Positions 62,901-64,000 of a DNA stretch of 64,000 nucleotides are shown piece by piece. Source of the DNA: Ignavibacteria bacterium. Lineage in GTDB: Bacteria; Bacteroidota; Ignavibacteria; Kapaibacteriales; Kapaibacteriaceae. Under the pieces are notes generated by a model. The model searched no databases and was not told the DNA's origin. It was given only the letters and a program-made list of their open reading frames with translations. Every line of letters starts with the position of its first letter. Positions within the stretch are counted from its first letter, which is position 1. The stretch is taken from assembly GCA_015709655.1 (NCBI GenBank), contig CP054181.1:547262-611261 (forward strand), in the 5' to 3' direction. The position numbers and the translations under genes are program-made.

Positions 62901-63422
62901 TGCACTGATTTTTCAGCCGAAAATGAACAGCTTACCAATTGTTCCGCCGTTCTCGCCAGCAGTCAGTCAATCACCGTGGAGTCAGACCGGTTACTGCTCA
63001 CAACCAACAGTTATCTGATTAACGGACGCGGCATAGAATACGACGAACGCGACGGCAACATGTGGGTTAGTGACTTTGGCGGATCAATCTATAAGGTGGC
63101 AGGCTTTAATTTTGTAGAGCCATCAATAACCTCAGTCAGCAATGCTGAATACCAGGCAAGCCGATTAACGATCAGACCCAATCCTGCTTCGGATGTTGCG
63201 GTAATTTCGTTATCGGCAATCTCTGATAAACGCAATGTTACTGTTACTGTCCGTGACATTCACGGCAGAATTCTTCACACGGTTTTTCACGCAACCCAGC
63301 CCATTGGACTTGATTGTGTTTTCAGCTGGAATACGTTGTTGTTGGCAAATGGAATGTACACTCTTACTGCTGAGGCAGACGGTCGTATCGTGGCGTGTAC
63401 GCCGTTTATCGTATATCGTTAA
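59955..63422 (+). CDS. Giant secreted BNR/VPS10-type propeller protein with T9SS sorting domain
   Basis: 1155 residues from ATG 59955, which gives the signal peptide KQLVILLTLCCALAQTVPAQ. Residues about 60-720 are sortilin-like BNR repeats with recurring Asp-box motifs (WKTTNAGATWEPL, STDAGQTWTS, TSDGGTTWQP, STNDGESWQP). An Ig-like domain (AITAPAGAEVFTGTLHTTISW) and a second propeller follow. The last 85 residues (IRPNPASDVAVISL to NGMYTLTAEADGRIV) form a T9SS type A tail. Probably a surface adhesin or glycan-binding protein; no catalytic site seen. Confidence 0.9.
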   Translation: MKQLVILLTLCCALAQTVPAQLRPDDESGTIHKKFEAFKSRRVPAGAVLPEDIRVHAITTARRMEISKSIDNVLADQPEWKPIGPYSTAGRVKDIIVHPTDANTVYIGAAAGGVWKTTNAGATWEPLTDDANATAMGSLWFHPNNPDIIYAGTGESVTNANTFLGAGVLRSTDAGQTWTSIGLTHVGSVSRIYSHPRNPKLLMAGCMNTNAGVYKSTDEGETWTKILNESVYDMTINPLDENEWFVGVRDKGILYTSDGGTTWQPRMTGLYGSIGRTSIKQSASDPNVLYVLMEINKLAVIAKSTDKGLTWTAQYNDGVGCFFAGSCNPEASQGFYDNYISISPTNPDVCFAGGIDIYGTTNGGTTWINLTNGYADGNGQNPVHVDQHCLAFGPPGSKLIYAGNDGGMVKSTDNGNSWFVINNGLSITQFYDFDNDPTRTERSFGGTQDNGTLGTFGSMEWDSLWGGDGMVTAINHDDPDILYGNNPNGAPFRIDFKTKKGRLIVSGIDQSESALWTAPLVVNPLDGFDLMHGRTRVYRSFDGGDLWYPSSPYFRNEISALAFSPVEYGQQWAGTSAGDLWLSTNDGESWQPIKQMNLTNRFISSIQCSRKDGATAWITYGQYGAPNVWKTTNLGETWTSAWGNMPDIPVNGLAVHPEDENILFIATDIGVFATFDGGIHWMPYGKGLPRTVVTGIKLNYEFGYLRCVTHGRSAWETPLLSVAPSEPAITAPAGAEVFTGTLHTTISWVGFASPVNLEYSLDDGKTWKPLADGVSGTAYRWQIPNWPTIVARIRVTSQSNPNQQRISRSFTIVPISKGGIVQQTMVPWTPYGLAWDGKDGLWSTSFYTPYLYKLDRNTLSVLKEVRLPKSVGDSLFTDLTVDRENGIIYLHMLSNTSGYGAQVIAVDTNGTLVKWFMSAALRYPTGLEYIDGKLIALERDGDQNVYIMDTDGQTIDHVSNPCRSRYGPRGLAHDNNGNLLQVCTDFSAENEQLTNCSAVLASSQSITVESDRLLLTTNSYLINGRGIEYDERDGNMWVSDFGGSIYKVAGFNFVEPSITSVSNAEYQASRLTIRPNPASDVAVISLSAISDKRNVTVTVRDIHGRILHTVFHATQPIGLDCVFSWNTLLLANGMYTLTAEADGRIVACTPFIVYR

Positions 63423-63439
63423 TACATTTTAGTATCGTT

Positions 63440-64000
63440 ATGGAACTATCAAACGGACAAGACAAATTTTTTCAAAACAACGGCCTTGGCAACAGGTCAG
63501 AGCGTGAGTTTCTGGAGGGACCGCATGGTCGGCTAAAGGAATTTGGTTTTGTGCTGCGCTCGGCCTGGGAGTTCGTTCGGGGATTCCGAAAGCTCCACTT
63601 TGTAGGCCCTTGCATTACTGTATTCGGATCCGCACGATTTAAGGAAGATCACAAATATTACCAGCTTGCCCGCGAAACCGGTGCTGCTTTGGCGGATATG
63701 GGATTTACTGTTCTCACCGGTGGCGGTCCCGGTATCATGGAAGCTGCCAATCGCGGAGCACGCGAAGCCGGCGGCACCAGCATTGGCTGTAATATCGTAC
63801 TTCCTCATGAGCAGCACCCCAATCCATACCTTGATCTGATGATCGAGTTCGACTACTTTTTTGTCCGCAAATTCATGCTGATAAAGTACTCACTCGGCTT
63901 TGTTGTTATGCCAGGGGGCTTTGGCACACTCGATGAGCTGTTCGAAGCGCTAACCTTGATGCAAACCAATAAAATTCGCAACTTCCCTGTGGTGTTAATG
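63440..64000 (+). CDS. LOG-family (TIGR00730-type) protein, 3' end outside window
   Basis: 187 codons are visible and open at the window edge. Motifs are VGPCITVFGSARF, ADMGFTVLTGGGPGIMEAANRGA and the signature VVMPGGFGTLDELFEAL, typical of LOG/lysine-decarboxylase-fold nucleotide 5'-monophosphate phosphoribohydrolases. The catalytic-type PGGxGTxxE motif is intact. It follows the BNR-protein gene by 17 bp. It is partial only because the window ends. Confidence 0.88.
   Translation, partial: MELSNGQDKFFQNNGLGNRSEREFLEGPHGRLKEFGFVLRSAWEFVRGFRKLHFVGPCITVFGSARFKEDHKYYQLARETGAALADMGFTVLTGGGPGIMEAANRGAREAGGTSIGCNIVLPHEQHPNPYLDLMIEFDYFFVRKFMLIKYSLGFVVMPGGFGTLDELFEALTLMQTNKIRNFPVVLM

Noticed and set aside
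1..64000. tRNA or rRNA genes
   Set aside because: No stretch with rRNA-like sequence or a convincing cloverleaf was noticed by eye; a tRNAscan run would settle this.

Overview
The window joins two kinds of DNA. From about 31.3 kb to the end, the sequence is roughly balanced in base composition and carries long intact housekeeping genes: rmuC, a UbiA-type prenyltransferase, type 2 isopentenyl diphosphate isomerase (fni), a polyprenyl synthase, murD, xth, pyrE and menG. These sit among large secreted proteins that end in type IX secretion (T9SS) sorting domains. This combination points to the Bacteroidota/Chlorobiota (FCB) group. My best guess is a Kapabacteria- or Ignavibacteria-like organism; this is inferred from gene content only.

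From 1 to about 31 kb the DNA is visibly AT-richer, uses Bacteroidota promoters (TAnnTTTG), and is cut into short gene sets by about 140-bp imperfect palindromes that look like integron attC sites (1-20, 683-884, 3888-4028, 6434-6575, 10665-10800, 14910-15050, 26313-26450, 28715-28851, and a truncated one at 30975-31007). No integrase is present. The sets are: a lipoprotein; an AraC regulator with tautomerase, alcohol dehydrogenase and cupin; a TPR protein; a second AraC regulator with YceI, SDR and extradiol dioxygenase; a type II restriction-modification system; a copper-efflux block (CopB, two DUF3347 proteins, a CusA-CusC fusion, CusB); a thiol/metal block (thioredoxin-like, CsoR-HMA, MerP-like, CcdA-like); and a three-gene graspetide-like RiPP operon (repeat precursor, ATP-grasp ligase, membrane protein). 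Many genes here are broken by single stops or frameshifts. An IS3-family element sits in two nearly identical 1.69-kb blocks (4011-5698 and 10784-12468). The island ends at a truncated attC-like site abutting the C-terminal remnant of an IS256-family transposase (31032-31270).

In the core half, 31.3-42.7 kb is mostly plus-strand housekeeping, followed by a repeat-rich gap (42.73-43.5 kb). A minus-strand surface-protein operon (51083 to 43508) follows. Its first gene carries eleven 7-bp repeats between a good start site and its signal peptide and is currently out of frame, which suggests a phase-variable locus. Its second gene has been split by an intact IS256-family element that left an 8-bp target duplication. 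xth, pyrE, a thioredoxin-like protein, a lipoprotein and a small secreted peptide follow on the minus strand.

From 55.2 to 59.1 kb there are two adjacent HipA-type toxin-antitoxin modules. The first is split (hipB, hipS, hipT) behind four palindromic operators spaced exactly 41 bp apart; the second is a conventional hipB-hipA pair. The window closes with menG, a 1.16-kb-residue BNR-repeat secreted protein and a LOG-family protein cut by the window end.
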